Shown here: positions 45,895 through 58,104 of the stretch, in pieces
Layout: each line of letters opens with the position of its first letter
How positions within the stretch are numbered: position 1 is the first letter of the stretch
Assembly: GCA_034509755.1 (NCBI GenBank)
Contig: CM067539.1
Coordinates: 63,560,513 to 63,624,512 of the forward strand
DNA: 64,000 nucleotides
From: Anisodus tanguticus
Lineage: Eukaryota; Streptophyta; Magnoliopsida; Solanales; Solanaceae
Reading direction: 5' to 3'
Program-made: the position numbers and the translations under genes
The notes under the pieces: generated by a model
Seen by the model: the letters and a program-made list of their open reading frames with translations, nothing else
What the model was told of the DNA's origin: nothing
Database searches by the model: none

Positions 45895-48735
45895 TGTAAT
45901 AACCCGATCGGTCGTTTTGAGAATCGACTCTTAATTTTGCGTATCGTCTATTTCAGAAGCTCCGTAGAAATTATTTTGATCTGCTTGCAAAATTTGAAGT
46001 CAAACGTTTGTCATTTGGTTCACTTTGGGGAAGGTTTCACTATAAAAATTCTGGCATTCAATTATTTGGATAAATTGTTTTTTTGGAAAATGTGCTCTGA
46101 TTGGCGATCTGAAGATTCTGTTAGATTTGAAATATTATTCTTGGCATGTAAAAATTGACTGAGCTAATTTTAGAGTTCGTTTGGTTGCTTTTTGATAATT
46201 AAATCAATTTTAGAATTATATATTCCTAATTATGGTGAAAAGACGGTCACGGAAGAAATAAGACAAAATTCAAGATTTATTGTTTCTGTTAGCTTTAACT
46301 CAGTACTTATGACTTGCGGGGATAGGTGGAGCGATTCCCGGCACTTTCAAAGGAGTTTTGGACAAGGAAAAGGGTATTTTGGAAATCCTTAAGTTAAGAA
46401 ATGAAGAAGTTTGACCAAAGTCAACATCAGGGGAAAATGCGTCTTTTTTGAAGTTTCGTCGATTTCGTTAGGTCCGGAATGTGGTTTATGACTTAGTCGA
46501 GTCGAGTCGTTAGTTCGGTCCCCGAGAGGTTCAGATGTGATTAAGGTGGTTGGTTGAGAAACTAGCTTTTGAGGTGGTTTGGAGTTGACCACGGTTAAAA
46601 TTGGGTCAATACGGATCTATTTGGGTGTTTTGAGAGTTCGAGAAGCTTCTTATGATCATTTGTGACGTATTTGGAACTTTCGGAATTGGATTTTTTCGCT
46701 TGGTCAAACTAGGGTGTTTGAGTCGTGGGCTTAAGTTGCTCCCCTTTGATGTTTTAATATACCATTATATTTATTTGATTTTGGAATTGAGTTTTGATTG
46801 TCGTAATAGATACGTATCCAAATTTGTGATCCGTATCAACTTGAATCATCGAATTCCAACACCGTATGAGGGAGTTATGATCATTTTAGTTCCAAGGGAA
46901 ATGGCTAGTTCTGGTCTGTTCACTGGGGCGGTTGGGGCGGACTCTGAGCTGCTGGGCGGCTGGGGCAGGCTCTGGGCCACTGAGGCGGAAATTCTGTGTA
47001 TAAAAAAATCAAACTGCGTTCCTTTCTTATTTTCTTCATAACTTGAGTTCTAGAACTCCGATTGAGGTGATTTTCATGGCATTGTTCTCATCTCAAACAA
47101 GGGGTAAGTATCTAACTTTTATTTTGACATTTCTTCAAGTTTATTTTCATTGGATGTCGATTTTATCCGAGTTTGATTGGGGAAAATTAGGGTTTTAAAC
47201 CTAAAAGTTGAAAAGTGGAAAATCATGGTTTTGAAGATCATCATGGATTTTTGAATGGATTTTCTGGGTCTAGACTAATTAAGCTATGGGTAAACTAATT
47301 TTGACATAAATTTTCAGTTTTTCCCTTGCACGCTTAGAGTTATCTTTTGGGGTTTCAAATTAAAGTATAGCAATATGGGTATCGTTGGACTCGTTTAAAC
47401 TAGTAGGGTACTATTTTGATTATGTTGAACTCGATTTTTCAATAGAATTACAGTTTTATCCATGTGGCTCGGGTTTGACTATTTTTGGTCCATTTTTGGG
47501 TTTTAGGTAAAACTATGGCGATATGGATATCCTTAGATTCGTATTCTAAAGTAGAATTCATATTTGATAGACTTTAATCATTCTAAGGCTCACAGAAGTA
47601 TAAATGCAAGGCTAAGGTTTTATTGTTCGTGGCTCCAGCTCGGCATCCAGGTAGGTTACAACTTACCTTCTAGTTAGGTTAGGTTGGTTACAGTTGGGAT
47701 GGATTACTTAGGTTGATTATTGTTGACTGAATGTGACTTATTGTCTCTTTGTGGTTACTGGATTTGTACCTAGTTGCCATACCGTACTTGTGATATAGTT
47801 GTCTCTCACTTATTTTGATATTATCATGTATAGCGAAAAAGGACCTAACTGGATACTGATATTATGATATATGTCCATGTGTGACACGGTTGGGGATTCA
47901 TATGATACACTTGATATTGTTATTGCATTGCATTCATCCTCATTTCCATGGTATATTGATATTATTTGTGATTGTCATGATGGTGATAAATGAGAAGGAA
48001 ACAACAGTGATTCTTTTGACATATTGATTGCGTAGCCATTCTATGCTGAGTGACATGGAATGGCTAGCGGGGTGTTCGATGGAAGAGTCACTCTAGGTTG
48101 TGTGATACACATGGACTTCGCGGGTTTCCCATGGGCCATGACTGCCGAGGCGTAGAGATATTCCTCTCGGAGCATGTATGTACGGAGATTACATTTGGCC
48201 AGTGCATTGCATTGTATTGCATATGCATTCATCCTCATCATCTCATTTTATATCTATGGATCGGATTTGTTATTTGTACTTGTGTTTGTGATTATTCTGA
48301 GGAATTGTGGGAAACTTGACAGACTTGGGTTTAGGTGCTTCACCATAGGCTATGATTCGACTATTGATCTTTCTATACTTGAGTGGTTATTGTTGGAATG
48401 TGTTGTGTTGTACTTGATTGCGAACATGTCTATTCTTCATTCCCTTACTTTATATATGTTAGCTAACTGTTGTCGGCCTATGATACCTACCAGTGCATAG
48501 TGTTTGTACTGATACTACTCTTGTTATACCCTTTTTGAGGTGTGGAGTTATTGCAGATACATGAGCGAGGTTCGATTAGCCTTCAAGGATCTTGTGGAGT
48601 TCATTTAGACTTCTCTGTTTAATTTTCATTCTAAATAGAAGTTGTATTCATGTTGTGGTTGTAATTTTTATTCCACTTATTTACTTACAAGGTCTTGTAC
48701 TATTCAGATCAAATTATTTGGTTAGTTACTTGACA
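45895..48735 (+). mobile_element. Probable 2.84-kb solo LTR nested in a copia LTR
   Basis: The block starts tgtaataacccgatcggtcg and ends ttgaca, with taata on both sides (45890-45894 and 48736-48740). It has no coding frames of note. The start resembles the long non-coding LTRs of Solanaceae gypsy-type elements, so a solo LTR is the simplest reading; a non-coding derivative cannot be excluded. The orientation is assumed from the TGTAATAACCC end. Confidence 0.65.
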
Positions 48736-48751
48736 TAATATGCCAACACCC

Positions 48752-49665
48752 CTCAAGTTAGAGGAGAGGAAGAAACACCCAACTTGGCCAAAAGATTGTG
48801 ATGAATTAGCCCAGTGAGTGACTTAGTAAATAGATTTGCGAGTTGAGAAGCCGATTTCACATAGGATAGAGAAATTAGTCCGACAAGATACTGTTGATGG
48901 ACGAAGTGGCAATTGATTTTAACGTGCTTCGTTTGTTCATGAAAAACTGGGTTTTTTGCAATGTAAATGTCTGAATGAAGAGGAACTGGTAAAGAGATTG
49001 GAATGGATAAATCTTCAAATAAATGTACTATCCATGTAAGCTCCACCATAACCCTTCTCATAGATCGATATTCGGCTTCTGCTAAACTGAGAGAAATAGA
49101 AGTCTGCTTTTTAGATTTCCATGAAATAGGTGATGATCCAAGCGAAATATAGAAACCACTAACTGATTTTCTTGAATCCAGACAGGTACCCCAATATGAA
49201 TCGCAAAAAGCAAGATGGACATGAACAAGCCAAGACATGGATCTTTCAAAAGGTATCTGAGTACCCGTAAAGCTGTAGTGAGGTGAGGTTCACGAGGATC
49301 TGGCATATATTGGCTAAAGTAGGATCTTGAATAGGAACACCTTCATGTGCTAATAGTAACTTGAAAGTAGTATCCAAAAGTGCAGATACAATGAAAGATT
49401 AAATGAATCAAATTCTTGTAGTAAATCTAAAGTAAACTTTCTTTGAGATAAAATTAGACAATGGGATTCTCTTTGAACCTCCATACCAAGGGAAAAATGT
49501 AGGTTCCCCAAGTCCTTGATCCTGAATTTCTTGTCAAGAAACACCTTAAGTGACTGTAATTCTTCTTCACTGTTTCCAGTCAGTAATATGTCATCTACAT
49601 ACACTGCAACAATAGATATAGAGTCATCTGATTTCTTAATAAATAAAGAATACTTTAATGGCGTT
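48752..49665 (-). pseudogene. copia reverse transcriptase (C-terminal) and RNase H remnant
   Basis: On the minus strand: YSLFIKKSDDSISIV, then VYVDDILLTGN with an intact YVDD (49595-49660), then FRIKDLGNLHFSLGMEV, a break, then RNase H with DSRKSVSGFYISLG and AEAEYRSMRRVMVELTW, and the C-terminal EQTKHVKINCHFVHQQ (48753-49238). At least two frame changes. The N-terminal part of pol is missing. Confidence 0.88.
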
Positions 49666-49701
49666 TTTTACCCTTTCGTTTGTTCAATAATTCTTATGGT
49701 G

Positions 49702-49901
49702 TCCCTCCGTCCATTTTACTTGAAACTCTTTATTTTTTTAATAGTCTAAAAAGGAATGATATCGTTTGTATATTTAGCAGTAATAATTTAATTTTAAACT
49801 TTTTATTTTATTCTTAATTATATGATTTATAGTTTCAAAAATCTTCATTTTATTCTTAACTCGGTGTTCAATCACACCTCTTTATATAAATTGAGACGGA
49901 G
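49702..49901. mobile_element. Stowaway-like MITE, diverged
   Basis: tccctccgtccattttactt faces ataaattgagacggaggga, inverted ends of the Stowaway type, about 200 bp apart. Confidence 0.7.
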
Positions 49902-50266
49902 GGAGGGAGTATATACGGCTAACTATATGATCCTATATTGCTATTATCTTTTTGTCAACTAATTTCACGGGTTACCTGCTACCTCCCACCAATATAACTA
50001 TTGGATAACTCTATCCGCCAATAAATGAGCAAATGAGAAGAAATCATCTAATTTTTGCCATCATTATAAATTAAACCTAAAATGTACCAATTCAAATTAT
50101 GTCAATTGAACTAAAAGAGAGATAATAAATTTCATATTGCACCTACCAACTTCCTTTAATTTCTCAAAGAAGGGAGCTTATGTCTTTATCAAACCATACA
50201 CATCAAAATGCACTTTGAATCATATGGTCTTAAATATGTCTTGTAGTATGTTAGGTGTAATGAGTT

Positions 50267-50485
50267 ACTCTCTTTGTTCCAAAAAGAATGTCATCTTTCT
50301 ATATTTAAAAATAATTTAATTTTATGAGATTATTTATAACCACATAAATATCTAAAGCTTATTTTGGTCTTTCTGACCACAAATTTTAAAAATCTTCTTT
50401 ACTTTCTTAAACTTAATATCAAGTCAATTGATGCCACATAAATTGAGACGGAGGAAATACTAAATATAGAAAGTGACATTCTCTT
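50267..50485. mobile_element. Stowaway-like MITE, diverged
   Basis: gttccaaaaagaatgtcatc, then tttctatattta at the left faces taaatatagaaagtgacatt and ctctttgaaatggac at the right. An internal gagacggaggaaata suggests a second, partial MITE end within it. Confidence 0.65.
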
Positions 50486-51443
50486 TGAAATGGACTAAAA
50501 AAGAAAGTAAGATAAAGAAATTGAAACGGGGAAGTAAATATTTTGGATAGATGTGACGAATTTAGTCCGAAATAAATAAATAAGAAATTGTCAAAACTCT
50601 AAATCCACAACTTAAGTTTGGAGAGAATCTTAAAACAAGATAAACAGAAAATAAAAGAGAGGCAGTAACCAGTTGCAAACAGTCAGCAGAAAGGACATAC
50701 AAACTAGAACAACAGAAGTTACATGTCGAAAAATAAAAACTATAGCCAGTGGCTAGTTGGAAATGCTTATCAAGTCAGATGATCTTGCAAAGAGAATTTG
50801 AAATTTCGAATAAAAAGCAATCTGATTTAACGTAATGTAATATTAATGGATTCTATAACTGTTTCATTGAGTATTGAAAACAAAGGTTCAGACTCTGATG
50901 TTAAGAGGGAAAGCAAAATACTCATTGGTCCCAAAATGGGCAGGAAGGAAAGTAAGCAGCTAAAGTACAAAGCTATCACTTCTCATAAAGAACAGAAAAT
51001 GGAAAAAAAGAAGAAGAGAGATTTACGCTGCAATCTTCTTGATAAAAGCCTGTGTTGAAGACTTGAAATGGATACAAGCAAATGAAGTATAAAAGGGCAG
51101 CCCGGTGCACTAAATTCCGCTATGTGCGGGGTCCGGGAAGGACAGTATGTCATATAGAAACCAAAATAGAAGTATCATAATGAGAATGAGGGAAGAACCG
51201 TAATAGTAAAAGATTATACATAAAATTTAAAGAAGACATATCATCACCTTTCCTTGAAGTCTCTTAAAAATGTCCAGAGATATGTATGAGCCAATAGAAT
51301 GACAAACCTAAGAATGGAAATCAAAATCAACCACTGGCATAGATTAATCTTACAGCACATAAAACGTCTAATACATCCAGAAAATGAGAATCCAACTACA
51401 TTGATGTCAAGTTTCCATTTCTTCTTATAGCTTTTTGTGGGTT
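50486..51443. other. Intergenic DNA with a SINE scrap
   Basis: No gene recognised. At 51087-51145 agggcagcccggtgcactaa and gctatgtgcggggtccggga match the 3' part of the SINE at 43760. Confidence 0.5.
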
Positions 51444-51448
51444 ATGAA

Positions 51449-52706
51449 TGTTGGGAGATTTTGCTCTATGGTACTTTATAATGCAGTACGGGAAGTATAT
51501 AACTATTACAAGTATTCGAAAGGATAAACAAAGATTCAATAATTCAACTAAAAATCTGAAAATTACAATAGTTACACAAGAAAACTGGAAATTCCAGTTT
51601 TGTAGAAGATGGGAAAATGGAAATTGTTTTTGCTGAGTCGAGTGTAGCACTCTGTCCTTAAGACAATATTGCCCCGTATGTATCCTTTATACGTCCTGGA
51701 CAATTTGTCTCCCAAGATAAAACAGCAATGGAACCCTTGAGCAAAGGAAACTCAAGAGCTACCGTGAAGAATATTGAGTAACGAAATGATGCTTGGAAGT
51801 TGTAGGAAGAAAACTGTTTTCGGTTGTGTATTTTCGTGCACTGTTTTTGGTGTTCTCCTTGGTCCTCAACAATGGTGTAAGGGGGTATTTATATAGGTGA
51901 GGGAGGGGCTGATTACTGCCCTCCATAACAGCCAAATAATGGCCATTATGAAGGTAGTAAAGCCACCAACATAAATGGAGAAAAGACCAACGGATTTGGC
52001 CATTATAGGAGGAGTAATTCAGCCAAAATAAATGGTTGAATTGAGTGCTTGGCAACTTCTTTGACTGTCCAGATTCTGGAAACTTAAGGGACCAAACTGT
52101 ACATCTTGAAACTTCAGGGACCAAACTGTACATCTAAAAGAATTCTGGTCCGAACTGTACATCTGGAAACTTATGGGATCAAACTGTACTTCTGGCAAAG
52201 TTCTCTGGCCCAAAAAGATAATATCAGAAGACCCACAGCCTGTGACCCGTGACCCGTGAACCCGTGAACCCGGAACCCGGAACCCGGAACCCGGAACTCG
52301 GAACCGGAACCGGACCGGACGGGCGGGCGGCGACGGCGCGCGTGTGGTCTTTCCTCGAACCGAAGCACATCTAGGTCCTCCCTCCTTTAAACACATGGGA
52401 TACCCCTTGGGGTCCCAAACCCCAAACCAATTTCGAGTCTTATATACACAACAATTCTTTCTTCCTCTACCGATGAGGGAGAATTACACACAATACCACA
52501 CTTTTCATGCTTCAAACACCTTACTTCATGAACCAATATCTCTTTCATTTCTCAATGAAATTTGACGATCCTTGGCCCTACGGTTATCTACGTACTTAGT
52601 AGATCATGCATGTGTGAAGAACCGAATTCTCCAATATGCGTAACACTAGTGTTTAGGCCGTTAAAGTTGGTCGGTCGCAACTCCCGCCAAAGGCAAATTT
52701 CCAACA
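51449..52706 (-). repeat. 3' LTR of the element at 51449-57996, with expanded repeats
   Basis: 1,258 bp, 110 bp longer than its partner. The excess is mostly an extra unit or two of the ggaccaaactgtacatct repeat (52085-52200) and an expanded run of acccgga/cgtgaacc units (52240-52320). Confidence 0.92.
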
Positions 52707-52721
52707 ATCCCCTCTTGAAAG
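52707..52721 (-). other. Polypurine tract of the long-LTR copia element
   Basis: Read on the minus strand, ctttcaagagggga leads directly into the LTR start tgttgg. The same sequence abuts the left LTR at 26602-26616. Confidence 0.7.
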
Positions 52722-55700
52722 AGATTTTGGCGCACTCACATGGTGTCTTTTCATTTCCAGCAATATTTTGGCGGACGGATGATGTTGCATAAGGAGAGGT
52801 AGCTTCAGCTTTGAACCTTCCATAGTTAAATACCATCGGACTTACTTACTGTGCGGTGAACGTGATGTCTTGAACCGTCAGTGTTTAGTGTAAGCCAAGT
52901 CAATGGTACCAACACAACAAATTCCCTTACTCTCTTCTTCGTAATGTTTTGTCCGTTTTGGCCATGGACAACGTCTTGGATTCTTAAGCGCGTTCATTTT
53001 GAGGCGGCTCGTCCTCGCACTTAAATAGGTGGTCTCCTACAAGGTATCCTGCTATACCCCACTTCACAAGTGTTAGGAACCATTAAAAGTTTCCCAAAGA
53101 CCTAACCTCAACTGTTGAGGATCATTACGAGTTTTGAAAACTTAACCTTTACCCATACTGCGAGATAGCACTTAACGTCTATCGCGGGAACGGCTTTGGA
53201 TTTGGTGTTTCTTTTCGAGAGATCACTATCCGAAGTGCTCATGCTTCCACCGAAGCGATCAACCGAACCTTTACAACTTAGTTTTCCCATTTAACCAAAT
53301 TACGGGATCTCCGGTTCGTAAGGTTGGGTTTCCACCGTATTGGTCCGTATATTTTGGGTTTTAAGCCCATTCCCCTAGACAGGCAGAACACTTGATCTAT
53401 GGGTAGTCCCTTAGTTAGTAAACAAGGAAGTGACACCCGTGATGATCAACTGCCATACGGTCTTATGTCTCCGACAGATCCTGACAGATATGTCCAGACG
53501 CCGTCATCCGTGTCCTTCCTAAAGCCGACCGGCTAGCCACGATGTGTAGAACTGCTGAAGGCACGTGTTTCTCCCAATAAGGGACGTCCTCTAATGAGTC
53601 GTGAAGTTACTCAACTTCTTTCATGCTTTGTATAAAGCGATAAACTCCGATACCATCATGAATCGGTCGATGCAAGTTTGCTTAAAGGATTTTCCAAGAA
53701 CCACCATACACATTTACTTGTGGCTTTGGTGTTCTTCGGATCTCGATATCCGGTTTGCATCACCGTGTTCTCTCGTAACATTGGACATCCAAAATACTAT
53801 AATCCGTAGATAAGCGAATAATTCGGATATCGTCATATCCGACTTAACGCCTTCTATTGATCATGTATTAAGATCATCGATGAACCTTAGTTCAACCGAT
53901 CTGTTTGTTGGACGATACCGGGTCGGTTGTAGTGTGTACAATACATTGAACTACACGTGACCGAGCATATCGCTCCTTGTCTATGGGTGCACCATGATTC
54001 CAATCGGTTCTATGATTCATATCCATTGGTGGCTTCAACGAGATCGTCAACTATCGACCGGTCTTAGAAATCCAATTCCTAAGATGTCATCTCACGTGAT
54101 ACCCATATCTTTCATATCGAGACTTTGTTTCAATATGATTTTCACTCTAAGACCGTTGGTTTTCCAACTGTTGGCTTTCTAACTTCGAGTCAATATTTCG
54201 TGATCGATTCATTGTTTCTGTTTTATCGAGACTTTCAGGACCAAAATGTTAACATTTCGGGGACCAAAATGAAAGTTCGGGAAGAAGCCCAACAGTTTCA
54301 ACAAACCAATTCTCGATCCTCTTCTTCCAACTCTCCGGTTGGGAAGGTACATTTCAACACCCATGCCATGTAAGACTACAATGGCCCTGGATGTGAAGCT
54401 ACTCACAGGGGAGCACTTTTTACAACCCAAAGGTTTTTTTCCCTGAGGAAGATTAACTATTACACGAGTATGGTTCTATATATGGAATCTATTTCTCTCT
54501 TTAGCTTCTTTCCAAAGCAGCGCTTTTGGAGATAACAATTATTTGTTAATTGTCCATGGTTCATTCTCAACTATACAAGCTAGAAGGTATGGAACAAGTC
54601 TTTGTCCCCTCTTTGCTCCTTCTTGGTTCAACATCTAGAATCCCTGAGTTCTGCAGATCTGGAATATTAAGTTCCGGATATCCGGCAACTTTCGAGTCCT
54701 GTAGATACGGAACGCCTAGTTCCGGACAGTCAGGCCCTCGCGGGTTCTTGTTAACCTTGATCAATTACTCCTTTTTCCTTTTCAAGTAACGTTATCTTAT
54801 AAGAATTCAGCATTCTTTGACGCCAAGAGGCGATAAGTACTACTGTTATTTACAGGTCCAGTGGATATGCAATCTACAGTCTTAGGTCGAACTTGACCTG
54901 TTTCGGTAGTCCAACTTCTACCAAGCCACCCCACATCACAATTTTTGTATGTGAGATCCTTTCCATGTCTCACACGGAGAGTTATCCTTATCATTATGCG
55001 GAGTTCTGTTGAGAATCGCATTAGCGGTAAGGATCGTCTTGCCCCACATAATTTAGGCGTACGGCTTTGCGCTTGGCTAACACCGTTGGACTGAGGTGAG
55101 TAATGAGCAGTCGTTTAATAAACGATGCTTCACATTCTCCCCCTCTATCACTACGAATTTCTCAATCCGTAGGCTTAGTTGATTTTCAACTTCTGCTTTG
55201 TAGCGCTTATCCGCTTCAACAACTTCATATTTGCTTTTTAACAAACAAAGGATTCCATACGTTGTACCATCATCAATGAAGATCACAACGTACTTGTCTC
55301 CCCCCTCTATTTTGTATAAACTTCAAATCACCCAAGTAGGTATGACTAAGTTCTAGAGGAGCAGTGCTTCTTTCGCTATTCCCTTGACGGAATTTGGAAA
55401 GGTGATTTTGCCTCTTCATCTACCTCACATTTATTTTGAGGGTTTATGTCGAAGAAGGCAACAATCTCAACATCGTTATCTTTTGAATGACTTGCTATTT
55501 AACGTGTCTTAATCTATGATGGCATAGACGCATGGATTACAAATATATCATTCATTTGGCTACAGACATACTGTACCATTCTTAGTTATTACAGACCTGT
55601 TGGACTAGTCTCAAACCAGCTTGACCAACAGCGTCCCTTAAACCAAGTTAGGGACATGTATCACATCATCTTAGAGTGATCTCATTCCCTGAAGTCCTAT

Positions 55701-56848
55701 TGAGGACAACCTCTCCAACCCCTTCTACTTTAGAGGTGGTGTTGCTTCACATGAACAACCTCTTACCCGTGGTTAGGGCGTAACCGGATCATATGTGATC
55801 TAGATACTCGGCCCACTCCGGTTGCTTTGCGGGCGGAGTGTCCAATTTCTTTTCTCGCCTTTTCTTTAGGCCTTCGGATCATTTAAGACACGGAAAGCTG
55901 TGGCCCACCTTACTAGGTGTCCATTATTTTTCCTATGAAATGAATTTTGGCCCCACTCCGATCGCCCGGAGGCTTTATATGACTGAGTGTCCAATATCAT
56001 CATATCAAAGAAATTTTGGCTCACTCCAGTCGCCCGGAGGCTTTGTATGACTGAGTGTCTAATATCATCCTATCAAAGGAATTTTAGCCCACTCCAGTCG
56101 CCCGGAGGCTTTATGTGACTGAGTGTCCAATATCATCCTATGAAGGATCTTCGGCCAAATAGTATGACAGGTTCAACGTCTTTAGCTTTTAGACTCCTTC
56201 CGTTAAGATTGGTGCCCAGATAATTCTTGGCGCTTACTTAAGAGTGGTAACAGTTTTCGCACAGTCAGTGGATCTTACTCCCTCGTATGTGCGAACATAC
56301 TTTACACACTTTAATAATCACACTTAAAAGAACGGATCTTCTTAAGTCGTTTACAAAATCCAATCTTTAAACAGAAAAGAAGATGAGATTAAACTTCTGA
56401 TTTGTTAAAGCATAAGAAATATAAATTATTTTCATATTCCTCCTTACTTTAATCCATTTTTAATCAGACATAATTTAATCTTTATTCTTGACAAGTAAGA
56501 AAAACTACTTATCCCAATTTCGGATTCTGGCTCACTTCAGTCACTTCATCAAACTGAGTGTCCAGTTCCTTCTTTACCATTATTCGGGTCTTTTGTCTGG
56601 TACAGATATAGGTCTTCTTCTGCAAGATAGAATAACATCTTCGATCTTCTCCTCTTGTCCCGTTGACATCCTCGGGCTCTCGAGAGCGCTTGTTTCCACC
56701 GATCTTGGTAGCGGTGACACCATGAACACGTTCATCATCATCACTCTCTTCTACCGAGAAAACCATTTCCATATCCGATTTGGTCACACAATTTTTGACC
56801 GACATCTTTCGAACACTAATAGTAATACAATACAATATTGTCTTAAGT
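52722..56848 (-). pseudogene. Degenerate copia interior of the long-LTR element
   Basis: Minus-strand order: a leader frame of 108 codons (56509-56835, MSVKNCVTKSDMEMVFSVEE, then GGNKRSREPEDVN) that I do not recognise; tandem repeats (55800-56150); an integrase fragment (FIDDGTTYGILCLLKSK, KAEVENQL, 55077-55286); a NRTPHN motif near 55000 and KTVDCISTGPVNNSSTYRLL (54797-54960), the end of integrase; EPRRSKEG (54567-54764); and an RT scrap (LLWKEAKE, then VNLPQGK near 54430-54520). The other half of RT and RNase H cannot be read. The interior at 26602-30768 has the same order and the same loss. Confidence 0.78.
55800..56150. repeat. Tandem repeats of about 70 bp inside the element
   Basis: Units contain cccactccagtcgcccggag, gctttgtatgactgagtgtc and caatatcatcctatcaaa. 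Three close units and one or two diverged ones lie here. The homologous zone at 29800-30070 holds about two close units, so copy number differs between the two elements. Confidence 0.85.
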
Positions 56849-57996
56849 TGTTGGGAGATTTTTCTCTATGGTACTTTATAATGCAGTACGGGAAGTATAT
56901 AACTATTACAAGTATTCGAAAGGATAAACAAAGATTCAATAATTCAACTAGAAATCTGAAAATTACAATAGTTACACAAGAAAACCGGAAATTCCAGTTT
57001 TGTAGAAGATGGAAAAATGGAAATTGTTTTTTGCCGAGTCGAGTGTAGCACTCGTCCTTAAGACAATATTGCCCCGTATGTATCCTTTATACGTCCCGGA
57101 CAATTTGTCTCCCAAGATAAAACAAAGCAATGGAACCCTTGAGCAAAGGAAACTCAAGAGCTACCGTGAAGAATATTGAGTAACGAAATGATGCTTGGAA
57201 GTTGTAGGAAGAAAACTGTTTTCGGTTGTGTATTTTCGTGCACTGTTTTTGGTGTTCTCCTTGGTCCTCAACAATGGTGTAAGGGGGTGTTTATATAGGT
57301 GAGGGAGGGGCTGATTACTGCCCTCCATAACAGCCAAATAATGGCCATTATGAAGGTAGTAAAGCCACCAACATAAATGGAGAAAAGACCAACGGATTTG
57401 GCCATTATAGGAGGAGTAATTCACCAAAATAAATGGTGAATTGAGTGCATGGCAACTTATCGCTTTGACTGTCCAGATTCTGGAAACTTGAGGGACCAAA
57501 CTGTACATCTGAAAGAATTCTGGTCCGAACTGTACATCTGGAAACTTCTGGGATCAAACTGTACAGCCCACGGCCCACGGCCCGTGACCCGTGACCCGAG
57601 AACCCGGAACCAGACCAGACGGGCGGCGCGCGTGTGGTCTTTCCTCGAACCGAAGCACATCTAGGTCCTCCCTCCTTTAAACACATGGGATACCCCTTGG
57701 GGTCCCAAACCCCAAACCAATTTCGAGTCTTATATACACAACAATTCTTTCTTCCTCTACCGATGAGGGAGAATTACACACAATACCACACTTTCCATGC
57801 TTCAAACACCTTACTTCGTGAACCAATATCTCTTTCATTTCTCAATGAAATTTGACGATCCTTGGCCCTACGGTTATCTACGTACTTAGTAGATCATGCA
57901 TGTGTGAAGAACCGAATTCTCCAATATGCGTAACACTAGTGTTTAAGCCGTTAAAGTTGGTCGGTCGCAACTCCCGCCAAAGGCAAATTTCCAACA
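56849..57996 (-). repeat. 5' LTR of the element at 51449-57996
   Basis: 1,148 bp, tgttgggagatttttc to ttccaaca in plus reading. Holds the same blocks as the 3' LTR with fewer copies of the internal repeats. Confidence 0.93.
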
Positions 57997-58104
57997 ATGA
58001 ATTGATGGTTCAGACAGAGAATCCAAATAAGACGCATATAAGAGTAATTTGAGTATATATTAATGCAACTTCCAAACTTACCAGTACTATCCTGAAGTTC
58101 AATT

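Larger units (their letters stand above)
45424..49665 (-). mobile_element. Copia remnant (3' part plus 3' LTR) split by a large LTR-like insertion
   Basis: Minus-strand copia coding ends at 48752 and is followed by a polypurine-like gaggggtg and a LTR start tgttggcatatta (about 48749-48737). That LTR breaks at 48736 and appears to resume at 45894, running to about 45424-45470. The resumed part has a TATA box (tgtataaatacac, plus-strand gtgtatttatacaa at 45519-45532). The 2,841-bp insert between carries a 5-bp duplication. The 5' part of the copia element is missing beyond about 49665. Confidence 0.7.
51449..57996 (-). mobile_element. Long-LTR copia-type retrotransposon, complete structure, no intact genes
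   Basis: 6,548 bp flanked by a perfect 5-bp duplication, atgaa (51444-51448 and 57997-58001). The 5' LTR is 56849-57996 and the 3' LTR 51449-52706 (minus sense). A polypurine tract adjoins the 3' LTR. No standard tRNA-Met primer site is seen next to the 5' LTR. Only fragments of integrase and RT can be read in the 4.1-kb interior. LTR identity looks like 97-98% outside length-variable repeats, so insertion is fairly recent even though coding is dead. Confidence 0.93.

Noticed and set aside
46652..47041. A 129-codon plus-strand frame inside the large LTR-like insert
   Set aside because: Composition and context are those of repetitive LTR sequence; no domain is seen.
50846..51058. Lys-rich 70-codon frame
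   Set aside because: Low-complexity composition, no recognisable domain and no conserved neighbours.
55800..56150. Regular repeats considered as a CRISPR-like array
   Set aside because: Units are contiguous without unique spacers, and the DNA is plant nuclear.
56820..56848. Search for a standard primer-binding site after the 5' LTR of the long-LTR element
   Set aside because: The minus-strand sequence after the LTR (acttaagacaatattg) does not match the tRNA-Met site; no other tRNA could be assigned by eye, so no site is annotated.
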